From Cubamyces lactineus (Eukaryota > Basidiomycota > Agaricomycetes > Polyporales > Polyporaceae), in assembly GCA_022376465.1 (NCBI GenBank), contig JACDTU010000009.1:806001-870000 (forward strand): DNA of 64,000 bases. Direction: 5' to 3'. Made by a program: the position numbers and the translations under genes. This document shows, piece after piece, positions 1 through 10,770 of this stretch; within the stretch, counting starts at the first letter, position 1; every line of letters begins with the position of its first letter. Below the pieces are notes generated by a model that had not been told where the DNA came from, searched no databases, and was given only the letters and a program-made list of their open reading frames with translations.

Positions 1-815
1 TAGGCCCATGGCGTTCCTTGACGAGCTGGCTACCAATGCGACTGCCCACAACGTCGCGGTTGTACTCTACTCTGGAAATGACGACTCGCTCGTTGCGCAT
101 CGTGGTACAGAAGGTACGTCCTTCCATTGATAATGAGGCGTCGAGTATGCGCTGACAATAGGATTAGTTGTCATCCAGGTATGTCGTGACCACAAAAGCC
201 TTGCCCTGCCTCGGTCAGATAGCTAACAATGGGACAGAACACCACCTTTGGCGGAATTCAAGGATTTACTCGGAAACCTTCGACGCCTTGGTACGATGAC
301 AACGGCGACCTCGCGGGTATCGTACACCAAGAACGCAACTGGACCTACGTCCTGATTGAGGGCGTCGGTCACCTCGTCGGCTACAACTCTCCCACTCGGG
401 TCAGTAGTCACCCGCCCCCTTTCTCCCTCGCAGTCTCCGAACTGACCGGAACGCTACACAGGCCTACACTCTCCTCCGCGAGTTCATCTTCGGCAACAAC
501 CAAACCGGGCTCGTCACCGAAGTCGGGGGCACCGTCGACGTCGTCGGCGGAGAAGACTCCGCGCTCGCAGTCGACGCGATCCCCGGCACGTCCGGCATCT
601 ACGTCGGGTCCATCACGACGCAGTCGACGGCGGAGTACTCTGCCGCGACCATCGCCGCCTGGGAGAGCTTCATCGCGACCGCGACCGCGACCGTCCTTCC
701 ACAGGGCGCTGGTGCCAAGGGCGTGTCGGCGCTGGAGAACGGTGCGATGCACGTTGCGATGTCCGCAGTGCTTGTGGGCTCGTCGTTTGCGGTATCCTTA
801 TTGTTCCTTGCCTGA
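1..815 (+). CDS. Serine carboxypeptidase (S10), 3' part
   Basis: C-terminal part of a secreted serine carboxypeptidase that removes C-terminal residues from peptides; the 5' part lies outside the window. Exons in the window are about 1-113, 168-178, 238-399 and 462-815 (stop TGA 813-815), and all phases agree. The second is an 11-nt microexon. The segment YSGNDDSLVAHRGTE is where S10 enzymes carry the catalytic Asp, and EGVGHLVGYNSP carries the catalytic His, although the usual Pro after the His motif is replaced here. After a Ser/Thr/Ala-rich stretch the protein ends in a hydrophobic tail (about the last 25 residues), as in a GPI-anchor signal. Family assignment is firm; GPI anchoring is inferred. 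Confidence 0.8.
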
Positions 816-1079
816 GTCTGCTAAGGAAGGGCAGTTTTGGTTGGATTGGAGAGGACTCGGATAGCTGGCCGTCTATCCCCTGCTACTTATTGGATCTCTG
901 TATGGACTATATATTCCCCGGCAATTCACATATGCGCAAACCTGTTTAAATCTCTACTTTGCAATGTATATCATCACTTGCTCAAACATCACTGGCGATA
1001 GAACTCGGGACCAAGTTGTAGTCGGAGAGCGATTTGCATTCGCAATGCTCATCAATGTCTAACAGAGTCGCACTTCAGC

Positions 1080-1153
1080 GGGTCGGTGGCGTAGTTGGTT
1101 ATCGCATCTGTCTAACACACAGAAGGTCCTCAGTTCGAACCTGGGCCGACTCA
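1080..1153 (+). tRNA. tRNA-Val (AAC), copy 1
   Basis: A 74-nt cloverleaf. The acceptor GGGTCGG pairs with CCGACTC, the anticodon stem TCTGT/ACAGA encloses loop CTAACAC with anticodon AAC, the T arm contains GTTCGAAC, and the discriminator is A. A T-run follows within 10 nt and fits Pol III termination. There is no intron. An identical gene lies at 8520-8593. Confidence 0.95.
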
Positions 1154-1386
1154 TGGTTTTTGCACCTAGGTACCTCAGTACGTTCACCCAACGCTTGTGG
1201 GGAGCAAGTACTGAATGATCACAGGAGCGTTACATACGACAGAAGACAGGGCAAGAGGCCGGATGTTCGGGCGGGCCATGCCTGAACAGGTAATTTTGGT
1301 ACTCTCAAGACTAAACAGCCTCACGATGTTCTACAGTATGATCCTACAGCAGAACCAAAAAGTAAGAGACTAACGACAAAATGGTT

Positions 1387-1458
1387 TGACCACCGCAGGG
1401 GTCGAACCTGCAATCTCCTGATTCGTAGTCAGACGCGATGCCATTTCGCCAGGCGGCC
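1387..1458 (-). tRNA. tRNA-Arg (ACG), copy 1
   Basis: A 72-nt cloverleaf on the minus strand. The acceptor GGCCGCC pairs with GGTGGTC, the anticodon loop is CTACGAA (anticodon ACG), and the T loop is GTTCGAC. A short T-run follows on the minus strand. It faces tRNA-Val copy 1 convergently; the same pair recurs at 8.5-8.8 kb. Confidence 0.95.
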
Positions 1459-2011
1459 GTTGAAGTAAGCGATTGTTATTGCAATACATGCCGAAGAAGC
1501 ACCTCCCCCCCTAACATACCCGTATTTCCAACCTCCTGAGGCTGCTCTGGTATACTCATCGTCTGCCTGCTCTTGCGAACGGCACGCTTCGATCTAGTAA
1601 CTAATATCACGCAACACTGACACCGATCTGCAAAGTTCCGTGTTGTGTATTGCAGTCCCCCGAGTTCCCCCCGAGTTCCGTGCAGGCTAGCAGTACTAGA
1701 CAGTCGGAGAATTATCTGTACAGTGGAGGAGTACTACTTGTAGCAGGAGATATTGAACGAACTCTCATTGTCCTCAGAAGAAATTGTTCTAGCCTGGCCG
1801 CGCTTGAAAATCCGAGTGTCCTTTCGTATATTACAGGTCCTCTTTTGTTCCTGTCCGCACCTCGTGGAGAACTTCGCTGACCGGTCCTTCTACTGCGCAC
1901 TCGCCGAGGAGTAGCCGAATCGAGATGGGGGGGTGCGCTTCCGGTGTGGGGTTGGACTATTTGGATGGATCCATGATGCTCATGGTGCTCCTGTCTCATG
2001 ATAACTCGGTG
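1459..2011. other. Intergenic, no gene seen
   Basis: Nothing with coding character or family resemblance was found. It holds the upstream region of tRNA-Arg and the 3' flank of the minus-strand gene that ends at 2012. Confidence 0.5.
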
Positions 2012-3134
2012 CTAGACCTCGTCTAAGAAAGTGAAGTCCACGAAATTAGGTGCTTCGAGCTCGCCGAGGGTGTCGTCGGGGCCATCTGCTCGCGATGTAT
2101 CCTCCCGCTTCCCAGCGGTTGCCAGGTCGGCTTTGTCGGCCCAAGAGTCAGAATGCAACGGCTGGGGGAGGGGCTGCGGCGGGGAGATGCTGGCCAGAGT
2201 CGGCCACGACGAGCTCGTAGAGTCGGTGTGGCCATCGGACGCGGGCGAGGCGTTGGCTTCCCGGTGTCGCGGAGAAGGCGTTCTAGTCTCTCCGAAAGGA
2301 GCGGGCGACGTACGTTTTGCGTAGGATGTCGTCGTCATCGATCGGATCTCGGACAGGATGCAAGTCTGGGACTGTACACCAGTCACTGGTGCGGATTCCT
2401 CCATGCATACAGAGAGCTCGCTCATGACTAGGCTCAACGACTCCAAGGGCTCTGGCTGACGGTCGGTCGCCTTCAAGTGAGCCTGGAACGTGCCACGGCA
2501 CCATTAGGATGTGGTAAATTCTCAACAGCGACATGGGGACGCACCTCTGCCGCCGCCCTCGCTGCAACGTTCACAGGGTTGTACGGATTACAGGATTCTG
2601 TGAGCTCGTCCCGCTCGTCTTCATTGCGCGGAATGCTGTGCGACTGTCTCTCCAGCTTCGCCTGCAGGTTGGGATAACCTGATAAGACTTGGATGTGCCT
2701 CTAAGCCTAGCGGTCTGACACACCTCTTCAGCAGCGCGCAGCGCCACGTTCACCGGGTTGAACGGGTTGCAGGCTTCAGTCAGCCTGAATTGCTCCTCCT
2801 TCCAGTCTTTGCGCTTCGGCGGTGCAGGGTTCCACTTCGGATCCGTCCACGGGTAGGATGGGATCTGTACGGGGCTAGGTGCCTTCTTTGCCAGAATAGG
2901 TGGCCACTGGTGTACGAGGGTGCGCAGAGCGCGACGACGTTCGCCACCGACGGCACCCCACCGGCTGCCCTTTGTGGCCTCGACGATTTCGTCGCCTGAG
3001 GGATCCCACTCGGCCGCCTGCGCCTTCCTGCGAGACTGGTACGTAGCCGTGGTGAGACGGCTGAGAAGTGTCGCGGCAGTCGTAGCGGGGCTGCTAGCCG
3101 CAACGGTGTTTGCGAAGAGGTTCATGGTCTGCAT
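2012..3134 (-). CDS. Uncharacterised protein with duplicated CNP[FY]NPVN module
   Basis: Three exons with matching phase-0 junctions (3134-2724, 2661-2545, 2482-2012) give about 332 residues. The start is the Met at 3134; a second Met lies three codons later. I do not recognise a known domain. The end of exon 1 and the whole of exon 2 carry the same motif (TEACNPFNPVNVALRAAEE and TESCNPYNPVNVAARAAAE), each followed at once by a phase-0 intron, so the second looks like an exon duplication. The N-terminus (MNLFANTVAASSP) is amphipathic and could be a weak targeting sequence. The C-terminal 150 residues are Ser/Thr/Pro-rich and probably disordered. No function is assigned. Confidence 0.65.
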
Positions 3135-3789
3135 TGTCGGTTTGAGTGAGTGGTTGAGGAGATTGGCAGGCACGAAAGGGCGCTGTCGAGGAGTGTGGCT
3201 AACGCGCATGAGCGAACAGTGTCTGATTGCCCTGCACTTAAACGGCTGGGTGGCTTACCGGATGGAATATGTTAGAGAAGAGGCTGACAGGCCGTTGGGT
3301 ATTAAAGCTGGCTGATGCGCACGAGTGTGGAGAGGGCACGTTCGATGGCGGCAGACAAGAGATAGACGACGAGGTGGATGGCTAAAGGCTGAAGGGTGCG
3401 CGTTATATAGAGGGCGCTGTGGCTTGGATCGCGGTGGCGCCCGCGCTTTGACGCGTCCGGGACAACGCGTGCACAAAGTCACATGCAGCGCGTTTGGTGG
3501 CGGCCTTGGCAAAGCGCGCGTCCGTACGTGGGCACGTACGGTGGCCATTCCGCTGGCCACTTGCTCTTTTGCGCCGCGCGCCATTCGCTTTGGCAGTGCC
3601 ACCCATGTCCTTTTGATGCAATGAATCAACATACCGATGCTTGCCCATACCGGCTTGCTGCGCCTTTATCGCTTAGACCTCAACACATGGATGTCTATGC
3701 ATGAATGAGCGGCCGCCTCTGAGCCTGACGCAAATCGGGTGTATTGAGAGAATGGTTTACCTAGCGACTCTATGCAGCAATGCTAGACT
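3135..3789. other. Intergenic between hypothetical gene and kinase pseudogene
   Basis: Contains the promoter side of the minus-strand gene starting at 3134. Open frames here overlap on both strands and look like chance frames in GC-rich DNA. No further gene is supported. Confidence 0.45.
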
Positions 3790-4502
3790 CTTTTCCCAAT
3801 CACTGAATCAAGCGTCAGCAAAGTACGGATCCTATACGTCGATGTGCTCACATTCCGTGCAAGTTGCAACCATCGATGCCTCTCGGCCTTTGCTTCTTTA
3901 CCGTTCGGATTGAAACTCTCTTCTTGGTGCCCTCGTCTAGCATCTGTCGCATAGCTGGATCAGCTTCTGCGTCTACTGACTTGCAATCTACATAAGACTA
4001 TGCTTGCTTCTCAAACATCTGCCTGGTACGAGCATTCCCCAGACTGTGCCTCCTATGCGAGATACCAGGAAATCTCTTTTAGATGATATCCACACTACCC
4101 TTCTTCCCCTCTTTGAGGCTAGCACGCTTACCTGGAGATTAACACGAGCGGCCGGTTATCGCTTTGTCGCTTGGAGTCGCGCGATACTGAGGTCAGTGAG
4201 CGCGGTATAACCATTTACGTCGAGCAGGATGCTCTCGGGTTTGACGTCCCGGCGAACGACGCGCCTTCTGGACCACTCCTCGAGCGCTACGAACTACGGA
4301 CTATCATCAGTCGTTTCGCCTCCCCTTCCGGGGCACGAGGGTAGGACGTACAAGCTCTGCGCACCAGATGCGTGCTTGGTTCTCTAGGATACTCTCGCAA
4401 GCGCAGGCCGTCCTTCTTGATGGCCTTGACCGCGAGGTATCGTCTGGTTACGACCCAGATAGACCGTCTGGTGAATGCCCTTACCGAGTTCGCGGATGGA
4501 CG
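3790..4502 (-). pseudogene. Decayed copy of the Ser/Thr kinase gene at 32.4-34.4 kb
   Basis: Read on the minus strand, this stretch aligns at nucleotide level with the kinase gene at 32420-34361. In order it shows the Gly-loop (IRELGKG), a frameshift, the Lys region (LAVKAIKK), the catalytic loop (VVRRDVKPES where the intact gene has VVHRDVKPEN), and pieces matching the activation segment, the C-lobe exon starting MLDKDP and the next exon (start DWE). About 255 bp between the GLRLREYP segment and the PENQAR segment is missing (junction near 4386). Intron 33173-33231 of the intact gene is still present here (about 4301-4358), so the copy arose through DNA, not RNA. With frameshifts, stops, deletions and HRD changed to RRD it cannot make an active kinase. 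Confidence 0.85.
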
Positions 4503-5279
4503 TGATGTGCGTAACGAGTGGCCCGATCTTGTAGTGGGGTTCGTGAGGGGTGACAAAAGAGTTCATCGATGAACGGCACGGCATGGACGGATACTTTGGG
4601 GGCAGTATACGGAAATGGTAACTTCCCGAAGTCTTCCACTAGTGGAAGCCCATGGTTACAGAATAGAAGGAAGTACTCCGCAACGCGCCAGGCATCTCGA
4701 ACATGCTGTAGTTTGTACGCTAATGCGGGTTCAGTACCGTAGTCCCCAGACTTAAGCAATGTGAGGGCGCACCGCGTTTCCTATGTAGCCAAGTATGCCG
4801 GTTGTAGCCTGTTGTTTCATAGACCGCCGCCTGTGATTCGTACTGCGCCAATTGTCACGCATCGAGAAGACCGGCTTCAAACATTCCGTTGCAGTGAGGA
4901 TAGTCGATGCCGGTATGACTTGGCTCCCACCGTTTCCGCGCTCGTAGACGAGTCTGATCCTCCAGACTTGTTACCCGACGATACCGGGTCGTTGGCCTCA
5001 TTAGAACTGTAACGAATGTCAACCACTAGCTCGAGTGCATGACGCAAGCGCCTGCGTAACGCAGGTGGAATGCGGCAAGCACAAGGCAGATAGGTAGGAC
5101 GTTGGTCGATACGCGACGTTGAATGGCGACGGCACACGGAGCTGCAGTGGTGGAAGACATCGGGAGATAGGATATATTAGAATACATAACGTACAAGCAT
5201 GAACGTACACCTCTAGAGAGTCCATGTCATCCGCCTAACATGCGAAAGAAACGAGTGACAACACCTTCAGCTCCGTAGC
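4503..5279. other. Intergenic, possible 5' remains of the pseudogene
   Basis: Upstream of the recognisable kinase homology (minus strand) there are open frames without clear counterpart in the intact kinase. The rest separates the pseudogene from CRIPT. No gene is supported. Confidence 0.4.
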
Positions 5280-5744
5280 CTACTTGGCCGACATGACGTA
5301 ACCGCTCGTGTCCAGGACCTGCTTGCCGCATATCGCGCAGACACCACGTTTGTATGCGCAGCCTGGGGACACGGATCAGTTGAGACGCGTGTAAGGGGTC
5401 GATTCAGCAGCTGGACGCACCATGACAGTACTTGGCCTTGTTCTGTGTTACTGTGGACTTACAGTCCTTACATTTACCTTGATATGGCTGTATTCCACCG
5501 AATGAGATCTTGTTAAATGAGTAAGCGCGGTATGTACGCACCTGGAATCTGTTCTTCGAGCTCCCGGGTCTTGAGAGCAGCTTGTTCTCTCCAACCTTCC
5601 GTGAACCCTCCTTGATAGCTTGGGAGGTTGACTTGAACGGGTCAGGGGCAGCAAGCTTTGAGGTTTTCTGGAGCCAATTTAGCACCTGACGGACCCGCAC
5701 GTAAGATCTCGGCTACTTACACTCTCGCACTTCTTGCAGACCAT
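5280..5744 (-). CDS. CRIPT: CRIPT family protein
   Basis: Four exons (5744-5721, 5667-5542, 5487-5421, 5362-5280) splice to a 99-residue protein, close to the roughly 100 residues of the family. It starts MVCKKCES and carries four CXXC-type pairs: the N-terminal CKKC, CKDC, the pair in KAKYCHGCAYKRG and CAICGK, followed by VLDTSGY. These are the hallmark zinc-binding motifs of CRIPT (cysteine-rich PDZ-binding protein), a small protein associated in fungi and animals with the minor spliceosome. The intron-rich structure of this short gene is normal for basidiomycetes. Identification rests on motif order and length and is firm; the cellular role comes from the family. Confidence 0.9.
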
Positions 5745-7012
5745 GATGGTGGATGGGGTGAAAGGTGCGGTGGCTGGAACTAGCGTAGCGCCTTACCAAC
5801 AACGCAATCGTGTTATTACGTAATACGGTGTATATCCGAATACGGCAACGGTTCACGATCGGCCCTCAAGAGAGCGCGAAGATGGAGAAGTCTGACAGAC
5901 ATTTATATTTTCTCTACGGCGTAGACTTCACAGAATCCTACATCGTACTATAGTGGCTGGGAGTACGAGGTCAAGGCAACGCGACGATGTGATGCTACCG
6001 CATGACTACTGAAAGGCATCAGTGCCAGTACTATCCGAGTGCTAATGCCTAAGTCGTGGCTCTGACTATGGCGTTTTTACATGAGTTGTCAAGATCTCGG
6101 CGACTATAGCTGCAGCCATTTTTTTCGTTATACGACCGCCCCTGCCTATGGTGATTCGAAGCGTCGCAATCGCGCCGTCTTCAAATCTATGAAAAGGGGC
6201 GGCTACACATGAGCGTGAGTACATTGGTGAACAAGATACTGACAAGAGTAATACATACACTTATTGCTCTTTGGGTCACGGCGCGGCTTGTTGGTTGGTT
6301 AGCGAACTGAGCGGAGGCTCAATTAGGCTAACACTCGGCCCCTGCCCGTGCACTGCCGCAGGTCAATGCGCTTCAAACCAGTTGCAGCGTGAACCCGACC
6401 CCGTGGCTTGGCATCGCAATACGATGCGTCCACGATATTTATAGTCTGAAGGGGTGGGTTGTACCCGTGCATGGAGTAGTATCAAGCCGACGTGGCAAAT
6501 CTGTTGGACACGGCACGTCAGCTAGCAGAACTCAAGTATATGCGGCGGGCCATACGTGAGGTATGTTGTAGGTAAGTGATGCATGAGTGGTTTGTCTCTC
6601 AGAATTGACGTTAGATATCCTTGGCGAAAGTGGTGGTGGGTCGTCCATGTGTTCGGAGAGAATGTCAGACGGGATTGGGATAGGCAGCAGCTCACGTCGG
6701 ATTGGAACTTATATACTCATCAGGGTCTAATAGGTTAGTGGCGTAAAGGTAGGCGCTTTGACATTGACCCCACACATGGTCCGTTCGGTCCAAGCACACT
6801 ATAATGTACTTAGTTCATAAGCGATGCAGTACCGCTGCGATGCTGAACACATAGCCCAAAGTGTTTTCACAACGTGTGCATTCGTACCTCGGGCCACACT
6901 GCGCAACGCGTATCCATTGCTCACTGAGTAGACACCCTTGAGCAAGATGTAAATTGCAGAGGAAGCACGGGGAGGAGGCCACCCTGCGATAATACATCCG
7001 ATCAGTCGAAAA
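5745..7012. other. Intergenic, no gene seen
   Basis: 1.27 kb between CRIPT and the Cys-rich membrane protein. Only short frames with stops in all phases; no exon chain, tRNA or repeat was recognised. Confidence 0.5.
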
Positions 7013-8181
7013 CTAGTCGTAATAATTCTTCTCGTCGAGATGACGGTCGGCCGCTGCTGCATGTAACGCTGCTAGAGACTTGCGCAGACTAGCGATGTGG
7101 TCAAAGCGTTAATAGAGGCCACATCAGAGATCGATAGAACATACCTCATTTGTTCCTCGTAGTATTCCCTGATCTCACGGTACCTTTGGAGTCGGAGACG
7201 CTTATGCACCAAAGTGAGCATAGTTACGGTCGCTACCATAGCTAGCGAAGGCCGGACATCAGACCGTCGTTTGCATACAGCTTGTTGAGAGACGTACCTA
7301 TGACGATGCTCAGACCAGTAAGAACGACTTGCCAGGCTTGAACGTGCGCTGGGGTCTCTGGAGGGTCAGCGCACACGCCGCTTGAGGCACAATTGAACTG
7401 CATGTACGAGGCCGGTTCGCGGTCACTGCTTAGGCGCAAGGATCATTCGTATTGCGCGAAGAGCTTACCGATTGGCACTCTTGGTCAGATGCACAGGAGG
7501 TCCCCAACGTCTTCGTAGGGACGCACGCTTTCGCTTCCGAATCGCAGAAGAATTGAGGAGACTCGCAATTGTCCCTCAAAATCGTGTTGCTGAACTGCTC
7601 GCCATTAGGACCCTCGTCGATGTACGTGACATCATCGAGAATGCATGGCTGCCCAAGCGTCATGTTGGCATACCTAGAAGCGCGTCCAGCTCGTTAGTAT
7701 ACGATGAAATCATTCGCCACGATGAAGTACAGGGGACACACATGCAAGTCGACTTCAAGCACAGAGAGCCGTTGAAGTTCTGATTGGTTGCGAGTTCTGC
7801 CCAGTTCGAAGGCGGCGCACACTGGTCGTCGCGATCCATTTGGCATTGGTCACCGACAGCGAGCAACGGTTTGCATCCGCTCCCTTCGTCCGGGCAGTAG
7901 GTACCGTCCTGACACAAGGGCGGTAACGCCGTGAAGTTACTAAACCCGAAGGGAAACTCGTCCCGACGACATTGACGTGGCTGACAAGTCCCATTCACGG
8001 CCCCAGTACAGAACGTAGTCTCGTCGCAATCGCTCAAGAACTTATGGCTTGCAGGATCAAGATGGTCATTGACAGTCGAGCAAGGGCCTCCAAGAGACGA
8101 GCCTCCAGCAAGAGTAGGTCGATAGAGAACAACAGAATGCATAAGGACGAGACAGAGCAAGGTTTGAGTGCCGGACCGCAT
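7013..8181 (-). CDS. Secretory Cys-rich single-pass membrane protein
   Basis: Five exons (8181-7742, 7673-7469, 7397-7298, 7241-7145, 7088-7013) with consistent phases give 305 residues. An N-terminal signal peptide (MRSGTQTLLCLVLMHSVVLY) is followed by about 200 residues with many spaced cysteines (SDCDETTFC, CQDGTYC, GVCADPP) and several N-glycosylation sequons (NGT, NFT, NGS). Next comes one membrane segment (about 230-255, WQVVLTGLSIVIAMVATVTM) and a basic, then acidic cytosolic tail that starts VHKRLRLQRYREIREYYEEQ. This architecture is common in Agaricomycete genomes as proteins of unknown function. A surface or secretory-pathway location is inferred; no activity is assigned. Confidence 0.75.
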
Positions 8182-8519
8182 TGTTCTTGATGTACAAATG
8201 GTTCACGACAGAGAAAGTCGTCAGCTGAAATACCCGCACTGGCCACACTGGCACCATACTACCGGACTGTCAGCCGCCAGGACAAGGCAGCTCTACAGTC
8301 TCCGATCCCTCCCTATGCGATCGTAGGGGGCCCATCTATTGTTGAGTCACCTATGAGCGGGGCACTATTGGGGAACAAATCCTTTAGGTTGGACCTCGTG
8401 GGTGGTGGTGAACGTCGCATACCACGACTCCGACTTCCCGGGGTGTTCAAATTACAGTGGTAGCATCATGAGTATAGATATTCTCTTCATCTATATAGCA
8501 GAGCTTCCCATGCTCTCGC
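8182..8519. other. Intergenic upstream of the Cys-rich protein
   Basis: Promoter region of the minus-strand gene at 7013-8181 and 5' flank of tRNA-Val copy 2. No gene seen. Confidence 0.4.
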
Positions 8520-8593
8520 GGGTCGGTGGCGTAGTTGGTTATCGCATCTGTCTAACACACAGAAGGTCCTCAGTTCGAACCTGGGCCGACTCA
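8520..8593 (+). tRNA. tRNA-Val (AAC), copy 2
   Basis: Sequence-identical to the tRNA at 1080-1153: acceptor GGGTCGG/CCGACTC, anticodon AAC, discriminator A, and a T-run shortly downstream. Flanks outside the tRNA differ from copy 1. Confidence 0.95.
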
Positions 8594-8768
8594 TGTTTTT
8601 GTCTCAAGCAGTCCGCCACCTTGCCTATGCATTGCCGCCGTCTGGTTCGACATTATACAAGTACAGTACAAGATACTCAAAGCTACATGTAAAACTTCTT
8701 TTTGATACCCGTATATACGGTGTGCATCTGCGAGAAAAAACTACAACTCGCGCGAAGCCAAAAGAGTA

Positions 8769-8840
8769 TGACCACCGCAGGGGTCGAACCTGCAATCTCC
8801 TGATTCGTAGTCAGACGCGATGCCATTTCGCCAGGCGGCC
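8769..8840 (-). tRNA. tRNA-Arg (ACG), copy 2
   Basis: Sequence-identical 72-nt copy of the minus-strand tRNA at 1387-1458, again convergent with a tRNA-Val (AAC). The spacer to that tRNA is 175 bp here and 233 bp in copy 1. Confidence 0.95.
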
Positions 8841-9082
8841 GTTGGTATTGGTTGCCAGCGCGTAGCTATGACATTGCGAATGTTAGAGTTGATTCAATGG
8901 CCACCGACGTGTGGTCCCAGGATGTGTTGTCGTTGCGTCCTCCCAAAACACCGGTCTCGTGGTGTCCTTGAGTATCAACAGAATATGCACTCAGACACTA
9001 AGGTCAGTCGCTGCTGGTATAATTTCAGATAACATAGGAGCTGCGTGCTCGGGTGTATAACCAAGTTATCCTAATAATCCGG

Positions 9083-10770
9083 TCACATACTTGCCCCACT
9101 ACTCATCCGTGCGATGCGGATGCGAACCAGCTCTTGCACGGTTTCCATCCAGTTCTCCTCACCGCCCCGCGGACAGTGCCAGTTCACTGAAGGGAAGAGT
9201 CTATCAAGACACCTAGCTAGCTTCTCGGGGTCCGGGATGATAGAATTTGTTCCGTCGTCGAACAAAGTCAGGGAGCGAAGATTCGGAGCTGCAACTGGGT
9301 TCGGCGCTGAGAGCAGCCCCTCCATCTCCGCAGCGGACGCGTCGATGCCGGGAATGACCAGATCTGTAAGGCCAATGCACCGACGTGCAACGTCGGCGAG
9401 ATCAAGTAGTGGCGACGGGGTACGTAGACAAGAGAGTTCGAGTCGCGTCGCGTTTGGCCATGAACGCGCCATCTGCTTGATGTCGTCTTGCGAGGGTACG
9501 ATCGCCACTACCTCCGGAAACAAACAAATGCGGACGTCGGAGAGATGAGGCATGGAAAATAGAGGACCGAGCGCCTTGGCCAGGGGCTGGGGCTCTGCAT
9601 GACCGTGGCTGACGCCACGTAGTTCCAAGACGAAATGGCGCAGGCTGGAGGGAAACCTAGAACGTATCACCTCGGCCACCTCGTGCAGCTCGGTGCTTGG
9701 TGAGAGCGAAACGTGCTGGCAATTCAATAGCGAGAGGCTTCTGAGTTCGCAAGATGATACGCTTAAGAGGAATGCAGACACGGCGTGGAGAGAGGCGAAG
9801 GTTGCATCTAGGGTCAGAGTTTGTAGAGAAGGGAAGGCGCGTGGCGCAATGCGCGGAGAATCTCCAGGAAGACGAAGCTGAAGATTTCGGAGATGTTGGA
9901 GCGCCGCCAACGGCTGTATGAGGGGCAAAGTCGCGGCCTCGTCGCAGACGCTACTGTGGAACTCAAACGTCTCGAGTTGTGCCAGTTCGCCGACCGGCTG
10001 GAACCACGACTCCCGCGCGCCGCTCGAGCTGATTCGCAGATACTGCAGCGCGGGCGCCTTCAGGGCTATCTGCCGCACAAGGTTCCGAACGAACGCCTCT
10101 CGTGGCTCACCATCTGCATCAGATTGTGAGGTGCTCGAGGCTGGCAAACGAGGAAAGATGAGATGCAGGCTGCGGAGGGAAGGTGAGAGGAGTTCGAGTA
10201 ATTGGTCTCCTCCAGCGAAGTCCACCGTCCAACGAAGGTATCGCAACTGTGGAAGTAATGGCTGGCCCTGGGTCCAATCAGGAAATTCCCAATTTCCCCC
10301 GTGCGAAAAGGATTGTCGCCGATGGCCATGTATAGCGCGGACGCGCCAAGCATACTGTAGCGCTCTGCTGGCCTGCTCTGACAAGTAAGCCGATTTCACA
10401 AGCTAGAGTATGGCGCGTGAGCTATGTTCTCACAAGCGTGTATGGCAAGACTGACCTCTTTGTCGACGAACTCCGAATGGCTTGCGAGTGGCTGTATAGT
10501 TGAAAGTGGGGCCGCTCTGAGAAGGGCGATGAGATGGGATACATCGTCAATGTTGCGCCAGAGCAAGGCGGAGGCAGGGCGGAAGAACGCCCGGCAGACA
10601 CAGGAGCAGGACGCGAGAGTGCTCCTACTCCGCGCAGCGAGTTGCCTTCTGTACCATGACGATGCCTCTTGGATCGCGGGGTCGTAGTCGTACCATGACT
10701 CCTCTAGATCCTCAAGAAACTGGAAGATAGCGAAGAGGACATCATAGCAGGTGAGGGCGTAGTGGGGCAT
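9083..10770 (-). CDS. F-box / leucine-rich-repeat type protein
   Basis: Two exons (10770-10456, 10402-9083) joined in phase 0 give 544 residues. The N-terminal part (MPHYALTCYDVLFAIFQFLE followed about 40 residues on by STLASCSCVCRAFFRPASAL and LLWRNI) fits an F-box, the Skp1-binding element of SCF ubiquitin ligases. The rest has irregular leucine-rich segments (LRYLRWTVDF, SLRSLHLIFPRL, LQTLTLDATF, LRSLSLLNCQHV), as in the large F-box/LRR families of mushroom-forming fungi, where these repeats recognise substrates. No substrate can be named. The frame stays open 147 codons upstream of the chosen Met; that Met was chosen because the F-box begins there. Confidence 0.75.

Noticed and set aside
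408..864. Long frames on both strands over the carboxypeptidase 3' exon
   Set aside because: They run in other frames across an intron of the S10 gene and are shadows of its last exon.
1080..8840. Whole-segment duplication carrying the tRNA pair
   Set aside because: Only the tRNA bodies match; spacers and flanks do not, so a recent large duplication is not supported.
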